NCBI RefSeq assembly: GCF_015680235.1
Contig: NZ_JADLJL010000002.1
Location: 124,001-188,000, forward strand
Length of the DNA stretch: 64,000 nt
Source: Pseudomonas guariconensis
GTDB lineage: Bacteria; Pseudomonadota; Gammaproteobacteria; Pseudomonadales; Pseudomonadaceae
Reading direction: 5' to 3'
Under the pieces are notes generated by a model. The model was not told the origin of the DNA, ran no database searches, and saw only the letters and a list, made by a program, of their open reading frames with translations. Positions 26,730 to 35,732 of this stretch are shown here, in pieces. Both the position numbers and the translations under genes were made by a program. Numbering within the stretch: the first letter of the stretch is position 1; each line of letters begins with the position of its first letter.

Positions 26730-28307
26730 TTAGAAGCGGTACTTGAAGTTGAGCGCGATGTTGTCGCGGTCGGCCCAGGGCGAATTGTTGGCGTTGCCCA
26801 GGTACGCGCTGTACAGCGCCTCGACCGTGAAGTTGCCGAGGTAGCGCCAGGTGGTGCCGATGCTGGCACGGTCGTCGCCCTGGCCGTAGTTGATCGAGCC
26901 GGTCAAGGCGCTGTCGTGCTGGGCGGCGGTGCTGAAGTTGATCGGCACCGACATGTCCCAGCCACTGAACACGTCGTTGTAGTCAAGGTTGACCTGCACC
27001 GTGTAGCCCCAGGCGTCACGGTCGCCCACCAGCGAATCGGTGCCGGGCAGGGAGAAGCCGGGCGCCAGGGTCAGCGGGTCGGAGGTGTCGTTGTCGAGCA
27101 CGGTGTTGTAGATCAGTTCGCCGGTCAGGGTGGTGTTGTCGGCGAAGGCGCTGGGGCCGAACACATGGATCGCCGAAACCTGCGCCTGCAAGGTCTTGGC
27201 CCTGACGGCGCTGGAGAAGCCGTTGTCGACCATCACCGGCTGGCCGTCGCGGTAGCTCACTTCACCGGCCAGGCTGGTGTCGCCCAGCACGGTGGCGAAG
27301 CTTGCGCCGTACAGGTCGATGTTGTCGAAGTATCGGGCGCGGTAGAAGCCCAGGTCGCTCTGGAAGTCCAGGGTTGGGGTCTTGTCGTGGTAGCGCACGT
27401 AGTACAGGCCGAACTCGGTGTTGTTCAGCGAGGCCGCGCTATAGCGCAGCGCCAGGCCATACTGGCCGCTGTCGCTGGGCTCGTCGTCCTTCAGGCGCTT
27501 GACGAAGCCGCTGGCATCGCTGTAACCACCGCGGTCGATGTAGTCGGTGGTGGAGAAGTAGCTGCCCACGCCGAACAGGTCGGTCTTCTCCCACTTGTAC
27601 TGATAGTAGGCTTCTACATCCAGCTCGTCGGTGAGGCTCAACTGGCCGAAAACCTGGCCCACCGGCAGCAGCACTTCCTTGACCTCGACGCCCGGGGTGG
27701 TCGCCTTGGTCGCGTCCACCGGGCTCTGGGCCCCGGAGACGCCGGGGTAGAACAGGCTTTCACCCCAGCTCACCACCTGGTCGCCCACGCGCAGGTTCAG
27801 GTTGTGCCCGGCCATGTCCCAGGTGCCGTAGGCATAGGCATCGAGCAGGCGCAGGTCGTCGCGGTGTTGGTCGATGGTGTCCTTGGAGAAGCGGTCGGGG
27901 CGGCTGCATACGCCACTGGCGAAGCAGTTGGAGGTACCGGTGTCGTTGTCGTTGCCACGGTCATAGACGCGGTCATAGAAACCCGATGCCCGCATGAACA
28001 GGCCGTAGTTCTCGCGCCAGTGCAGGTTGGCTTCGGTGAGGAAGCCCACCCGGTCGGTGATCAGGCTGCCCCGGTCGAATGCGTTGTCGCCATCGTTGCC
28101 GTCGGCGTTGGCCACCAGCTTGTGATCGCGCTTCTCGGTGCGCCAGGCAAGGCTGTAGCTCAGGGTCGTGTCCCAATCAACGCTCAGGTCGTCGCTGGGC
28201 TGGAAGGACAAGGCACTGGCCTGCTGGCTGAGGCCGCCGGCCAACAGCAACAGGGAAAGACGCACGTACGTGTTAACAGGGTGGGGGGCGATTGTTGTTT
28301 TTATCAT
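26730..28307 (-). CDS. DUF1302 family outer-membrane protein
   Basis: I chose the ATG at 28307 because GAGGA precedes it; an ATG four codons upstream has none. The 525 residues start with a signal peptide (LSLLLLAGGLSQQASA) and continue as alternating polar/hydrophobic strands ending in NIALNFKYRF, with the terminal Phe of outer-membrane barrels. DUF1302 proteins accompany uptake or export of hydrophobic compounds in Pseudomonas. It heads the DUF1302-DUF1329 operon and is divergent from the ketosteroid dehydrogenase gene, with two operator-like sites between them. Confidence 0.85.
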   Translation of the reverse strand: MIKTTIAPHPVNTYVRLSLLLLAGGLSQQASALSFQPSDDLSVDWDTTLSYSLAWRTEKRDHKLVANADGNDGDNAFDRGSLITDRVGFLTEANLHWRENYGLFMRASGFYDRVYDRGNDNDTGTSNCFASGVCSRPDRFSKDTIDQHRDDLRLLDAYAYGTWDMAGHNLNLRVGDQVVSWGESLFYPGVSGAQSPVDATKATTPGVEVKEVLLPVGQVFGQLSLTDELDVEAYYQYKWEKTDLFGVGSYFSTTDYIDRGGYSDASGFVKRLKDDEPSDSGQYGLALRYSAASLNNTEFGLYYVRYHDKTPTLDFQSDLGFYRARYFDNIDLYGASFATVLGDTSLAGEVSYRDGQPVMVDNGFSSAVRAKTLQAQVSAIHVFGPSAFADNTTLTGELIYNTVLDNDTSDPLTLAPGFSLPGTDSLVGDRDAWGYTVQVNLDYNDVFSGWDMSVPINFSTAAQHDSALTGSINYGQGDDRASIGTTWRYLGNFTVEALYSAYLGNANNSPWADRDNIALNFKYRF

Positions 28308-28403
28308 TGTCGTCCTCATGCGCGGGCATTGCCTGCCCGACCGACGTTCCGGTTTTGGGAGGTGGAGCAGGGCCGACTATGGGACGCAGCCTTGGCAGCA
28401 ACA

Positions 28404-28419
28404 TCGTCCAAGTGGACTA
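28404..28419. promoter_or_regulatory. Candidate operator facing the DUF1302 operon
   Basis: TCGTCC-AAGT-GGACTA is a perfect match to T(A/C)GTCC-N4-GGAC(T/G)A, 97 bases upstream of the DUF1302 start. Its orientation is opposite to the neighbouring site at 28442. Confidence 0.75.
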
Positions 28420-28441
28420 CGCGTAGCAGCCCGTGACCCGG

Positions 28442-28457
28442 TAGTCCCATTGGACGA
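28442..28457. promoter_or_regulatory. Candidate operator facing the ketosteroid dehydrogenase gene
   Basis: TAGTCC-CATT-GGACGA is a perfect match, 94 bases upstream of the ATG at 28552. Confidence 0.75.
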
Positions 28458-28551
28458 TGCCGGGTCACAGGGGGCGCCGGACAATCCTTCAGGCGCCCCG
28501 GCCGCCTTCTTCGGCGTGGGCCGTGGTTCTGTCTGCCCCGAGGAGGTCCGC

Positions 28552-30285
28552 ATGATCAGGTGGGACGAATGTTGCGATGTGCTGGTGATCGGGTCGGGGG
28601 CCGGCGGCATGACCGCAGCCCTGCGTGCCCATGACCTGGGCCTCGATACGCTGGTGATCGAGAAGAGCGAGCAGTACGGCGGCACCTCGGCCGTGTCCGG
28701 CGGCGGTATCTGGATCCCCGACAACCACCGCATTCGCGCGCTGGGAGGCGAAGACAGCCGGGCCGAGGCGGTGGCCTACCTCAAGGCGGTGACCCACGGC
28801 GAGCTCGACGATGGGCGTATCGAGGCCTATGTCGAGCATGCCAGGGCCATGGTCGAATACCTCGAACGCGACACCCGCGTGCGCTTCGAAGCCCAGGCCC
28901 AGTACACCGACTATTACCCCCACATGCCCGGCGGCAAGCCCGGCTATCGCTCCATGGACCCGCTGCCCTTCGACGCCGCGGCCCTGGGCGAGGAATTCCT
29001 GCGCATGCGCGCGCCATCGCCTGGCACCTTGATGATGGGCCGCATGGCCATGACCATGAAGGAAGCCCGGGTGCTGCTGTGCCGCGGCAAGGGCTGGCTG
29101 GGCCTGACCGCCAAGGTGCTGTGGCGCTACTGGCGTGACCGCGAGGGGCGCAAGCTGTCGCGGCGTGACCGCTTCCTGACCCTGGGCAATGCCCTGGTCG
29201 GTGCGCTGCGTTGCTCCTTGCTCGACCGTGGCGTGCCGCTGTGGCTGAACTGCCAGCTCGAGCGACTGCTGATCGTCGGTGAACGCATCGGCGGTGCCCG
29301 CGTGTTGCGTGACGGGCAATGGCTGAACATCAAGGCGCGCCACGGCGTGATCATCGCGGCCGGTGGGTTCGAGCGTAACCAGGCGATGCGTACGCAGCAC
29401 CACCCGCAACCTTCACAGGCCCAGTGGAGCGCGACCCCGCCGTGCAACACCGGCGATGGCATCCGTGCTGCCCAGGCCGTGGGCGCCAGTACGGCGCTGA
29501 TGGCACACAGTTGGTGGGCACCCACGGTGCAGGTGCCGGGCGAGGAAAAACAGCGTGCGCTATTCATCGAGCGCAACCTGCCCGGTTGCATCCTGGTCGA
29601 CTCTGCGGGCGAGCGTTTCGTCAACGAAGGCGCGCCCTACAGCGACATCGTCTACGCCATGTACCGGCACAACCGCGAAGGCGCCACCAGCGTGCCGTGC
29701 TGGCTGGTGTTCGATGCCGACTACCGGCGCAAATACCCCTGCGGGCCGTTGCTGCCAGGCTATGCCCAGCCCGACTGGCGCTTGCCCGAACACCTGCGCA
29801 AGGTGCTGCACAAGGCCGACGACCTCGGCGCCCTGGCGGCGCTGATCGGGGTCGACGGCGCGGGCCTTGGCCGCACCGTGGCGCGCTTCAACGCCATGGC
29901 GGTATGCGGGCGTGACGATGACTTCGGCAAGGGCGAGTCGCTGTTCGACCGCTACTACGGCGACCCCGGCGTGCAACCCAACCCGTGCCTGGCCCCGCTG
30001 CACAAGGCGCCGTTCTATGCGGTGCGGGTGGATGCCGGCGACATCGGCACCAAGGGCGGCCTGCTCACCAACGCTCATGCCCAGGTGCTGCACCAGGACG
30101 GTAAGCCGATCCAGGGCCTGTATGCCATCGGCAACAGCGCCGCCTCGATGATGGGCCGGACCTACCCCGGTGCCGGCGCCACCCTGGGCCCTGCCATGAC
30201 CTTTGGTTACCTGGCGGCCGAGCATATCCGCGCCGACAGCCAACAACGCCAAGGTCCGTCGACCTTGGCCCTCACCGGGAGGTAA
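28552..30285 (+). CDS. kstD: 3-Ketosteroid dehydrogenase (Delta1 type) flavoprotein
   Basis: The ATG at 28552 follows GAGGAGG, giving 577 residues. The FAD-binding motif GSGAGGMTAALRAHDLG lies near residues 13-29 and the GGTSAVSGGGIWIP segment follows. The C-terminal GRTYPGAGATLGPAMTFGY matches the KstD active-site ending, with Tyr538 and Gly542 at the places of the catalytic Tyr and Gly of Rhodococcus KstD1. It should introduce a ring-A double bond (Delta1), a key step before ring-B opening. A Delta4(5alpha/beta) specificity cannot be excluded. It shares an operon with the SDR at 30288. Confidence 0.85.
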   Translation: MIRWDECCDVLVIGSGAGGMTAALRAHDLGLDTLVIEKSEQYGGTSAVSGGGIWIPDNHRIRALGGEDSRAEAVAYLKAVTHGELDDGRIEAYVEHARAMVEYLERDTRVRFEAQAQYTDYYPHMPGGKPGYRSMDPLPFDAAALGEEFLRMRAPSPGTLMMGRMAMTMKEARVLLCRGKGWLGLTAKVLWRYWRDREGRKLSRRDRFLTLGNALVGALRCSLLDRGVPLWLNCQLERLLIVGERIGGARVLRDGQWLNIKARHGVIIAAGGFERNQAMRTQHHPQPSQAQWSATPPCNTGDGIRAAQAVGASTALMAHSWWAPTVQVPGEEKQRALFIERNLPGCILVDSAGERFVNEGAPYSDIVYAMYRHNREGATSVPCWLVFDADYRRKYPCGPLLPGYAQPDWRLPEHLRKVLHKADDLGALAALIGVDGAGLGRTVARFNAMAVCGRDDDFGKGESLFDRYYGDPGVQPNPCLAPLHKAPFYAVRVDAGDIGTKGGLLTNAHAQVLHQDGKPIQGLYAIGNSAASMMGRTYPGAGATLGPAMTFGYLAAEHIRADSQQRQGPSTLALTGR

Positions 30286-30287
30286 GC

Positions 30288-31166
30288 ATGCAGACAGATA
30301 TGCCACAGATCGCATTGGTAACCGGCGCCAGCCGAGGGGTCGGGCGCGGTATTGCCTTGGCCCTGGGCGAGGCTGGCATGACCGTGTACGTCACCGGAAG
30401 GCAGCAGGGGCAGGGCGGTTCGACGCTCTACGGCCAGGCCTTGGAGGGCGACCTGCAGGGTACGGCGGCGGCCATCGATGCGGCCGGGGGGCGCGGTATC
30501 GCCGTGGCCTGCGATCATGGTGACGATGAGCAGATCCGCGCGCTGTTCGAGCGCATCGACCGTGAATGCGGGAAGCTGGACCTGCTGGTGAACAACGTCG
30601 CCCATATCCACGACCAGTTGATCGAGCCGGGCCCGTTCTGGGAAAAGCCTCTATCGCTGGTGCGCATCCTCGATGTCGGCCTGCGCTCGGCGTATGTCGC
30701 CAGCTACCATGCAGCGCCTTTGTTGCTGCGCAGCGGGCGCGCGCTGGTGTGCTTCACCTCGTCCTTCGGTGCCGGCTGCTACATGCACGGCCCGGCCTAT
30801 GGGGCGCAGAAGGCCGGTAGCGACAAGCTGGCGGCGGACATGGCCATCGATTTCGAAGGGCGAGGGGTCGCCGCGGTGTCGTTGTGGCTGGGCCCGCAAT
30901 TGACCGAACGTACACGCATCGCCGGGGAGCAGCATGGTGAGCAGTACCGGGCGTTCCTGGAAAATGCCGAGACGCCGCAGTTCAACGGGCGCTTGATCCA
31001 TGCCTTACTCAATGACCCGCAGTTGGCCGACTACACTGGGCAGACGCTGATCAGCGCCGAAATCGCGCCGCGTTATGGCATCACCGAGGCGGGCGGGCGC
31101 CAGCCGCCGTCACACCGCGCCATGCTGGGTGAGCCACGCCAGCAGCATCCGGCTCGAGTCATCTGA
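30288..31166 (+). CDS. Short-chain dehydrogenase (DHRS1-like)
   Basis: This encodes 292 residues starting two bases after the kstD stop, with GGGAGG before the ATG. TGASRGVGRGIAL is the cofactor motif, NNVAH replaces the usual NNAG, and YGAQK supplies Tyr and Lys. The pattern resembles the DHRS1-like SDR branch. Its coupling to kstD suggests action on a steroid nucleus. The substrate is unknown. Confidence 0.75.
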   Translation: MQTDMPQIALVTGASRGVGRGIALALGEAGMTVYVTGRQQGQGGSTLYGQALEGDLQGTAAAIDAAGGRGIAVACDHGDDEQIRALFERIDRECGKLDLLVNNVAHIHDQLIEPGPFWEKPLSLVRILDVGLRSAYVASYHAAPLLLRSGRALVCFTSSFGAGCYMHGPAYGAQKAGSDKLAADMAIDFEGRGVAAVSLWLGPQLTERTRIAGEQHGEQYRAFLENAETPQFNGRLIHALLNDPQLADYTGQTLISAEIAPRYGITEAGGRQPPSHRAMLGEPRQQHPARVI

Positions 31167-31181
31167 CCGGGCCTTGCGGCC

Positions 31182-31253
31182 CTATCGCCGGCAAGCCGGC
31201 TCCCACAGTCTGAAACAGCGCAGGACAGGTGGGAGCCGGCTTGCCGGCGATAG
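31182..31253. repeat. Inverted REP pair (REPIN-like)
   Basis: Two perfect 25-base inverted arms (31182-31206 and 31229-31253) have core TCGCCGGCAAGCCGGCTCC. They lie between convergent gene ends and belong to the same family as 14254-14334. Confidence 0.8.
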
Positions 31254-31302
31254 GACCAGTACAGACAACACCAGATCGGGGCGCCAAAGCGCGCCCCGTC
31301 AT

Positions 31303-32874
31303 TCACGCCCACTCGCGCAATACCTGCTTGGCCACCTTCCCGGTGGCATTGAGCGGCATGCTGTCGAGCACCCGAACCCGCCGCGGCACCTTGTAGTTGG
31401 CCATTTGCTCGCGGCACCAGGCCAGGAACACCGCCTCGTCGATACGCTGCCCCGGTACCGGCAACAGGAACGCCATGGCCACCTCGCCCAGGCGCTCGTC
31501 GGCAATCCCGATCACCGCCGCCTGAGCGACCCCTGGGTAACGCACCAGTGTCTGCTCGATCTCCGCCGGGTACACGTTGAACCCGCCGGTGATGAACATG
31601 TCCTTCAACCGATCGGTGATGCGCAGGTAGCCGTGTTCATCGAGCACGCCCACGTCCCCGGTATGCAACCACCCCTGGGCGTCGATCGCCTCGGCGGTGG
31701 CCTTCGGGTCGTCCAGGTAGCCGCGCATCAGGTTGTAGCCGCGCACCAACACCTCGCCCGGTTGGTTGGCCGGCACCGGCTGCCCCTGCGGGTCGACGCA
31801 GCGCACTTCCACGTCCGGCATTGCCCGCCCGCAGGTGGTGGCGACCCGTTCGGCGCTGTCGCCGGCACGGCAGATGGTGACGAAGCCGCAGGCCTCGGTC
31901 AGGCCGTAGGCGGTGACGATGGTGGCAAAGCCCAACTCGCTGCCCATGCGCCGGATCATCTCCACCGGGATCGACGCCGCGCCGGTCACGGCGATGCGCA
32001 ACGAGCCCAGGTCGTACTCGGCCCGTTGCGGGTGGGCCAGCAGTGACTGGTACAAAGTAGGCGGGCCGGGTAACACGTTGATGCCCTCGCGCTGGATGCA
32101 GTCGAGCAGGGCCTGGGTGTCGAACACCTGCTGCGGCAACAGGGTGCAACCGCGCATCAGGGCCGCCACCCAGCCGGCCTTGTAGCCAAAGGAGTGGAAG
32201 AACGGGTTGACAATCAGGTAGCGGTCCCCCGCCTGCAGCCCGACGATCGCGCTCCAGTCGCGCACCACCCGCAGGTTCTGGCCATGGCTGCTCATCACGC
32301 CCTTGGGTTTGCCCGAGGTGCCGGAGGTGAACAGCAGGTCCGACAGGGTGTCGCCGTTCACCCGCTGTTCACGTTCAGCCAGCTGAGCCTCGCTCACCTG
32401 GCCCGCCAGGGCGAGGAAGTCGTCCCAGGCCAGACCGTCGGCCACCTCGCCCTGGGGGCGCAGGTGAATGACCTGGCGCAGCGCGGGCAGCGTCTGGTCG
32501 GCGAGCATGGCTGGGTAGTCGGTGTCGAGGAAGCGGCTGATGCAGAACAGTACGCAAGTGTCGCTGTCGCGCAGCACTTGGGCCGCTTCGGCACCTTTCA
32601 TGCGGGTATTGAGCGGCACCAGGGTGGCGCCGACGCTGTGCAGGGCACCGGCGGCGACGATCCACTCCCAGAGGTTGGGCGCCCACACCGCCACCCGCGC
32701 CGACACCGGCACATCCAGGGCCAGCAGGGCGCGCGCCGCCTGGCGGCGCAATTGGTCCAGGCGCTGGTAGCTGATGGGTTGGCCGGTGTCTTCGATGGCT
32801 GGGCGTTCGCCATAGGTCTGGGCGGCCAGGGCGAACAGTTGCGGGAAGGTCTGGGCGTTTTCCACGGACGGCAT
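31303..32874 (-). CDS. fadD3: FadD3-like CoA ligase for the steroid C/D-ring propanoate (HIP)
   Basis: This encodes 523 residues with the AMP-binding motif LLFTSGTSGKPKGV, the YGLTE motif and the C-terminal GKVAKQ lysine segment. Stretches such as NPFFHSFGYKAGW, VLPGPPTLYQSLLAHP and GGFNVYPAEIEQ follow M. tuberculosis FadD3 closely as I recall it. FadD3 activates HIP, the methylhexahydroindanone propanoate left after A/B-ring loss, and so starts C/D-ring degradation. It is the second gene after an SDR, with the operator at 33763. Confidence 0.8.
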   Translation of the reverse strand: MPSVENAQTFPQLFALAAQTYGERPAIEDTGQPISYQRLDQLRRQAARALLALDVPVSARVAVWAPNLWEWIVAAGALHSVGATLVPLNTRMKGAEAAQVLRDSDTCVLFCISRFLDTDYPAMLADQTLPALRQVIHLRPQGEVADGLAWDDFLALAGQVSEAQLAEREQRVNGDTLSDLLFTSGTSGKPKGVMSSHGQNLRVVRDWSAIVGLQAGDRYLIVNPFFHSFGYKAGWVAALMRGCTLLPQQVFDTQALLDCIQREGINVLPGPPTLYQSLLAHPQRAEYDLGSLRIAVTGAASIPVEMIRRMGSELGFATIVTAYGLTEACGFVTICRAGDSAERVATTCGRAMPDVEVRCVDPQGQPVPANQPGEVLVRGYNLMRGYLDDPKATAEAIDAQGWLHTGDVGVLDEHGYLRITDRLKDMFITGGFNVYPAEIEQTLVRYPGVAQAAVIGIADERLGEVAMAFLLPVPGQRIDEAVFLAWCREQMANYKVPRRVRVLDSMPLNATGKVAKQVLREWA

Positions 32875-32941
32875 GTGGCCTCCTCAGGCAGAGGATCGAT
32901 GAACGAAGGGGAGGGCCGGGCACCGGGCCCGGCCGAATGAA

Positions 32942-33688
32942 TCAGACGCTGGGCGGGGCGAAGCGGCGGCCGGCGGAGAAGCCGCCATCCACAGCGATCA
33001 TCTGCCCGCTGACGAAGGACGCTTCGTCCGAGGCGAGGAACAGCGCGACATTGGCCACTTCCTCCGGCTGGCCGGAGCGGCTGAGCATGTGCTGCGAAGC
33101 GAAGAAGTCATGGAACGCCTGCTGTTCGCGGACCATGCTGGTCATCGGCGTTTCGATCAGGCCTGGGCACAGGCCGTTGACGCGGATGTTGGCGTGGCCG
33201 TAGTCGATGGCCATGCTGCGGGTCAGCTGGTTGATCCCGCCCTTGGAGACGTTGTAGGCGACGTTGCCGTCGCAGCCCTGCAGGCCGAAGATCGAGCCGA
33301 TGTTGATGATCGAGCCGCTGCGCTGGGCCTGCATCTGCCCCAGCACGTGTTTGCTGGTGAGCATGCTGCCGGTCAGGTTGATGTCCAAAACCCGCTGCCA
33401 GTCGGCGGTGCTGGCGCTGGTGACGCTGCCTTGGCTGGCGACGCCGGCGGCGTTGACCAGCACGTCGAGGCGGCCGAAGCGCTGGATGACTTCGGCCATC
33501 ACCTGTTGCACCTGCTCTTCGTTGCGTACATCCAGATTCATGAACAGGCCGGGGAAGTCCGCAGGTGCCTGGCCGACATCCAGCCCGACCACCTGGGCGC
33601 CTTCGGCGCTGAAACGACGCACGCAGGCCAGGCCGATGCCCGACGCACCGCCGGTGACCACCGCGACCTTGTTTTGCAAACGAGCCAT
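32942..33688 (-). CDS. Short-chain dehydrogenase upstream of fadD3
   Basis: This encodes 248 residues. TGGASGIGLACV, NAAG, a catalytic Ser/Tyr/Lys set with YNVSK and a C-terminal SGQMIAVDGGFSAG mark a classical SDR. It lies 67 bases before fadD3 on the same strand and 74 bases after an operator-like site. A hydroxysteroid or hydroxy-HIP substrate is likely from context, but the exact reaction is not evident. Confidence 0.8.
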   Translation of the reverse strand: MARLQNKVAVVTGGASGIGLACVRRFSAEGAQVVGLDVGQAPADFPGLFMNLDVRNEEQVQQVMAEVIQRFGRLDVLVNAAGVASQGSVTSASTADWQRVLDINLTGSMLTSKHVLGQMQAQRSGSIINIGSIFGLQGCDGNVAYNVSKGGINQLTRSMAIDYGHANIRVNGLCPGLIETPMTSMVREQQAFHDFFASQHMLSRSGQPEEVANVALFLASDEASFVSGQMIAVDGGFSAGRRFAPPSV

Positions 33689-33762
33689 ATTCGAACCTCT
33701 GTCCTTTTATTGTTGTGGAGCTGCTGCTGTGGCGAGTCTACCTGCAATGGCGGTGGGCTGGA

Positions 33763-33778
33763 TCGTCTGTAGGGACTA
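33763..33778. promoter_or_regulatory. Candidate operator of the SDR-fadD3 operon
   Basis: TCGTCT-GTAG-GGACTA matches the palindrome with one mismatch, 75 bases upstream of the SDR start. A single REP element (ATCGCGGGACAAGCCCGCTCC) follows at 33799-33819. Confidence 0.6.
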
Positions 33779-33889
33779 TGCCAGTCCGCGAGGGCCCAAT
33801 CGCGGGACAAGCCCGCTCCAGGTATGTTTGCAAGCCCTGAGGCAGCGGGGTACCTGTAGGCGCGGGCTGCAACGCAACCCCGCTCGATC

Positions 33890-34975
33890 TCAAACCGGAA
33901 ACTTCAATCGCACCCGCGCCCCTTGCGGGTGCCCTTGGCATGCCAAAGTCCACCCGGCCTCGAGCTCCGCCTTGCTGAGCACATCGTTGCGCGCCAGCTG
34001 CGCCTGGCCTTCCTCCACGGTGCACATGCATGCCCCACAGAACCCTTCCTCGCAGGAAAACGGCACATCCAGCCCGGCCGCCTTGCAGCTTTGCAGCAAG
34101 GTATCCCCTGGGCGCGGCACGATCTCGTGGGTCACGCCATCGAGTTCCACCACGAGCAGTTCGCACCCTGCACCTTCGACCTGTACCGGCACGGCCGCTT
34201 GGCTGGCCGGGTCGGGTGGCGAGACGAAGCGCTCCACATGGATGGCATCACGCGCTTCGCCCAAGGCCAGCAGGGTTCCCTCCACGGTGTCCATGAACGG
34301 CCCCGGCCCGCAAATGAAGTAGTCCGCGCCGCGCCAATGGCGTACCAGCTGACGCACCTGGGCGGCATCGACGAAGCCCTGCACCGAGTCCAGCACATGC
34401 ACCACCTGCAACTGCTCTGGGTGCGCCTTTGCAAGGGCGCGCAGCTCGTCGCGGAAGATCACCGAGGCTTCGTCGCGGTTGGCATATACCAGCAACACCG
34501 GGCGTTGGCCGCTGTGCAACACGGCCTTGAGCAGGGAAAACACCGGCGTGATACCGGAGCCACCGCCAAACAACACCAGAGGCCGGCTGGCGTCGGCGGC
34601 CTGGCGCGGGTCGATGCAGAAATGCCCGGCCGGCGGCAGCACCTCGAGCCAGTCGCCGACCTGCACGTGCTGGTTCATCCAGTTGGATACCCGGCCACCC
34701 TCGACCCGCTTGATGGTCACCTTGGGCCGGGCGTCGGTCCAGGGTGAGCTGGACATCGAGTAGCAGCGGGTCAGGCGTTTGCCGTCCACCGTCACCCGAA
34801 AGCTCAGGAACTGCCCCGGTTTGTAGGCGAAGCGCCCACGCAGCGCCTCGGGCACGTCGAACACCAGCGAGCGTGCATCGGCGGTCTCGTCGATCACCGC
34901 GCACACCTGCAGGCGCAAGTCGCTGGCAGGGGATGCGCTGGCCTGGGCCTGGTCTGCAGCAGCCTGGATGTTCAT
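33890..34975 (-). CDS. kshB: KshB-like reductase of 3-ketosteroid 9alpha-hydroxylase
   Basis: I chose the ATG at 34975, two bases after the upstream stop, giving 361 residues; an alternative GTG lies four codons earlier. The FAD site RCYSMSS is near 70-76 and the NAD site GGGSGITP near 137-144. A C-terminal plant-type 2Fe-2S domain has Cys308, Cys313, Cys316 and Cys346. It passes electrons from NADH to the Rieske oxygenase KshA, whose 9alpha-hydroxylation opens ring B of the Delta1,4-diene. No KshA gene is present in the window. It is the last gene of the hsaB operon. Confidence 0.8.
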   Translation of the reverse strand: MNIQAAADQAQASASPASDLRLQVCAVIDETADARSLVFDVPEALRGRFAYKPGQFLSFRVTVDGKRLTRCYSMSSSPWTDARPKVTIKRVEGGRVSNWMNQHVQVGDWLEVLPPAGHFCIDPRQAADASRPLVLFGGGSGITPVFSLLKAVLHSGQRPVLLVYANRDEASVIFRDELRALAKAHPEQLQVVHVLDSVQGFVDAAQVRQLVRHWRGADYFICGPGPFMDTVEGTLLALGEARDAIHVERFVSPPDPASQAAVPVQVEGAGCELLVVELDGVTHEIVPRPGDTLLQSCKAAGLDVPFSCEEGFCGACMCTVEEGQAQLARNDVLSKAELEAGWTLACQGHPQGARVRLKFPV

Positions 34976-34976
34976 G

Positions 34977-35732
34977 TCAGATGCCACTGATCAGTTGCGC
35001 ATTGTCCACCCGCAGTTCTGCGCCATTGACGAAGCGGGACTCGTCGCTGGCCAGGAACAGCACCACGTTGGCAATGTCGCGCGGGGCGCACATGCGGTTC
35101 ATCGGGTCTTGGTCGAGCAGCTCCTGGGGAATCGGCTGGCCGCCGGCCAGGGCCTGGGTCATCGGTGTGTTGACGCCATCCGGGTGCACGCTGTTGCAAC
35201 GGATGCGGTAGCCCTGTTGCTTGCAGTGCAGGGCGATGGAGCGGGTCATGGCCGCCACCGCGCCCTTGGAGGCGGAGTAGGCGCAGAACATCGGCATGGC
35301 GCCGAGGGCTGCGACCGACGACATGTTGATGATCGAGCCGCCGCCGGTCTTCTTCATGGCCTCGATGGCGTACTTACACCCCAGGAAGTAGCCATCGCCG
35401 TTGATCTTCTGCACCTTCTGCCACAGCTCAAGGCTGGTGTCCTCGATGGTGCCGGTGGCCAGGATGGCGGCATTGTTGACCAGCACATCGAGGCGGCCGA
35501 AGTGTTCCAGGGTGGTGGCGATCACCCGCTGCCAGTCGCTTTCGCTGGCGATGTCGTGGCGGATGAACAGCGCGTTCTCGCCGATCTCGGCAGCGGCCTG
35601 GCGGCCGGCTTCCTCGTTCAGGTCGGTGAGCACCACCCGGGCGCCCTCGCGGGCCAGCAGCAGGGCATCTTCGCGGCCGATGCCGCTGGCGGCGCCGGTG
35701 ACCAGGCAGACCTTGCCTTCTACACGTTGCAT
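34977..35732 (-). CDS. Hydroxysteroid dehydrogenase, 3beta/17beta-HSD-like SDR
   Basis: The start at 35732 overlaps the end of the upstream flavoprotein gene by 13 bases, giving 251 residues. TGAASGIGRE, NNAAIL, IINMSSVAALG, YSASK and the unusual RCNSVHPDGVNTPM and SGAEL-like ending (NGAELRVDNAQ) follow the Comamonas testosteroni 3beta/17beta-HSD closely as I recall it. It would oxidise a ring or C-17 hydroxyl to the ketone early in catabolism. 3alpha, 7alpha or 12alpha specificity is an alternative. Confidence 0.75.
   Translation of the reverse strand: MQRVEGKVCLVTGAASGIGREDALLLAREGARVVLTDLNEEAGRQAAAEIGENALFIRHDIASESDWQRVIATTLEHFGRLDVLVNNAAILATGTIEDTSLELWQKVQKINGDGYFLGCKYAIEAMKKTGGGSIINMSSVAALGAMPMFCAYSASKGAVAAMTRSIALHCKQQGYRIRCNSVHPDGVNTPMTQALAGGQPIPQELLDQDPMNRMCAPRDIANVVLFLASDESRFVNGAELRVDNAQLISGI

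Noticed and set aside
24930..28436. A very long plus-strand open frame of 1168 codons
   Set aside because: It lies opposite the DUF1329 and DUF1302 genes, which have clear signal peptides and family patterns. Its protein is a low-complexity Val/Gly/Ala product typical of the antisense frame of GC-rich genes.
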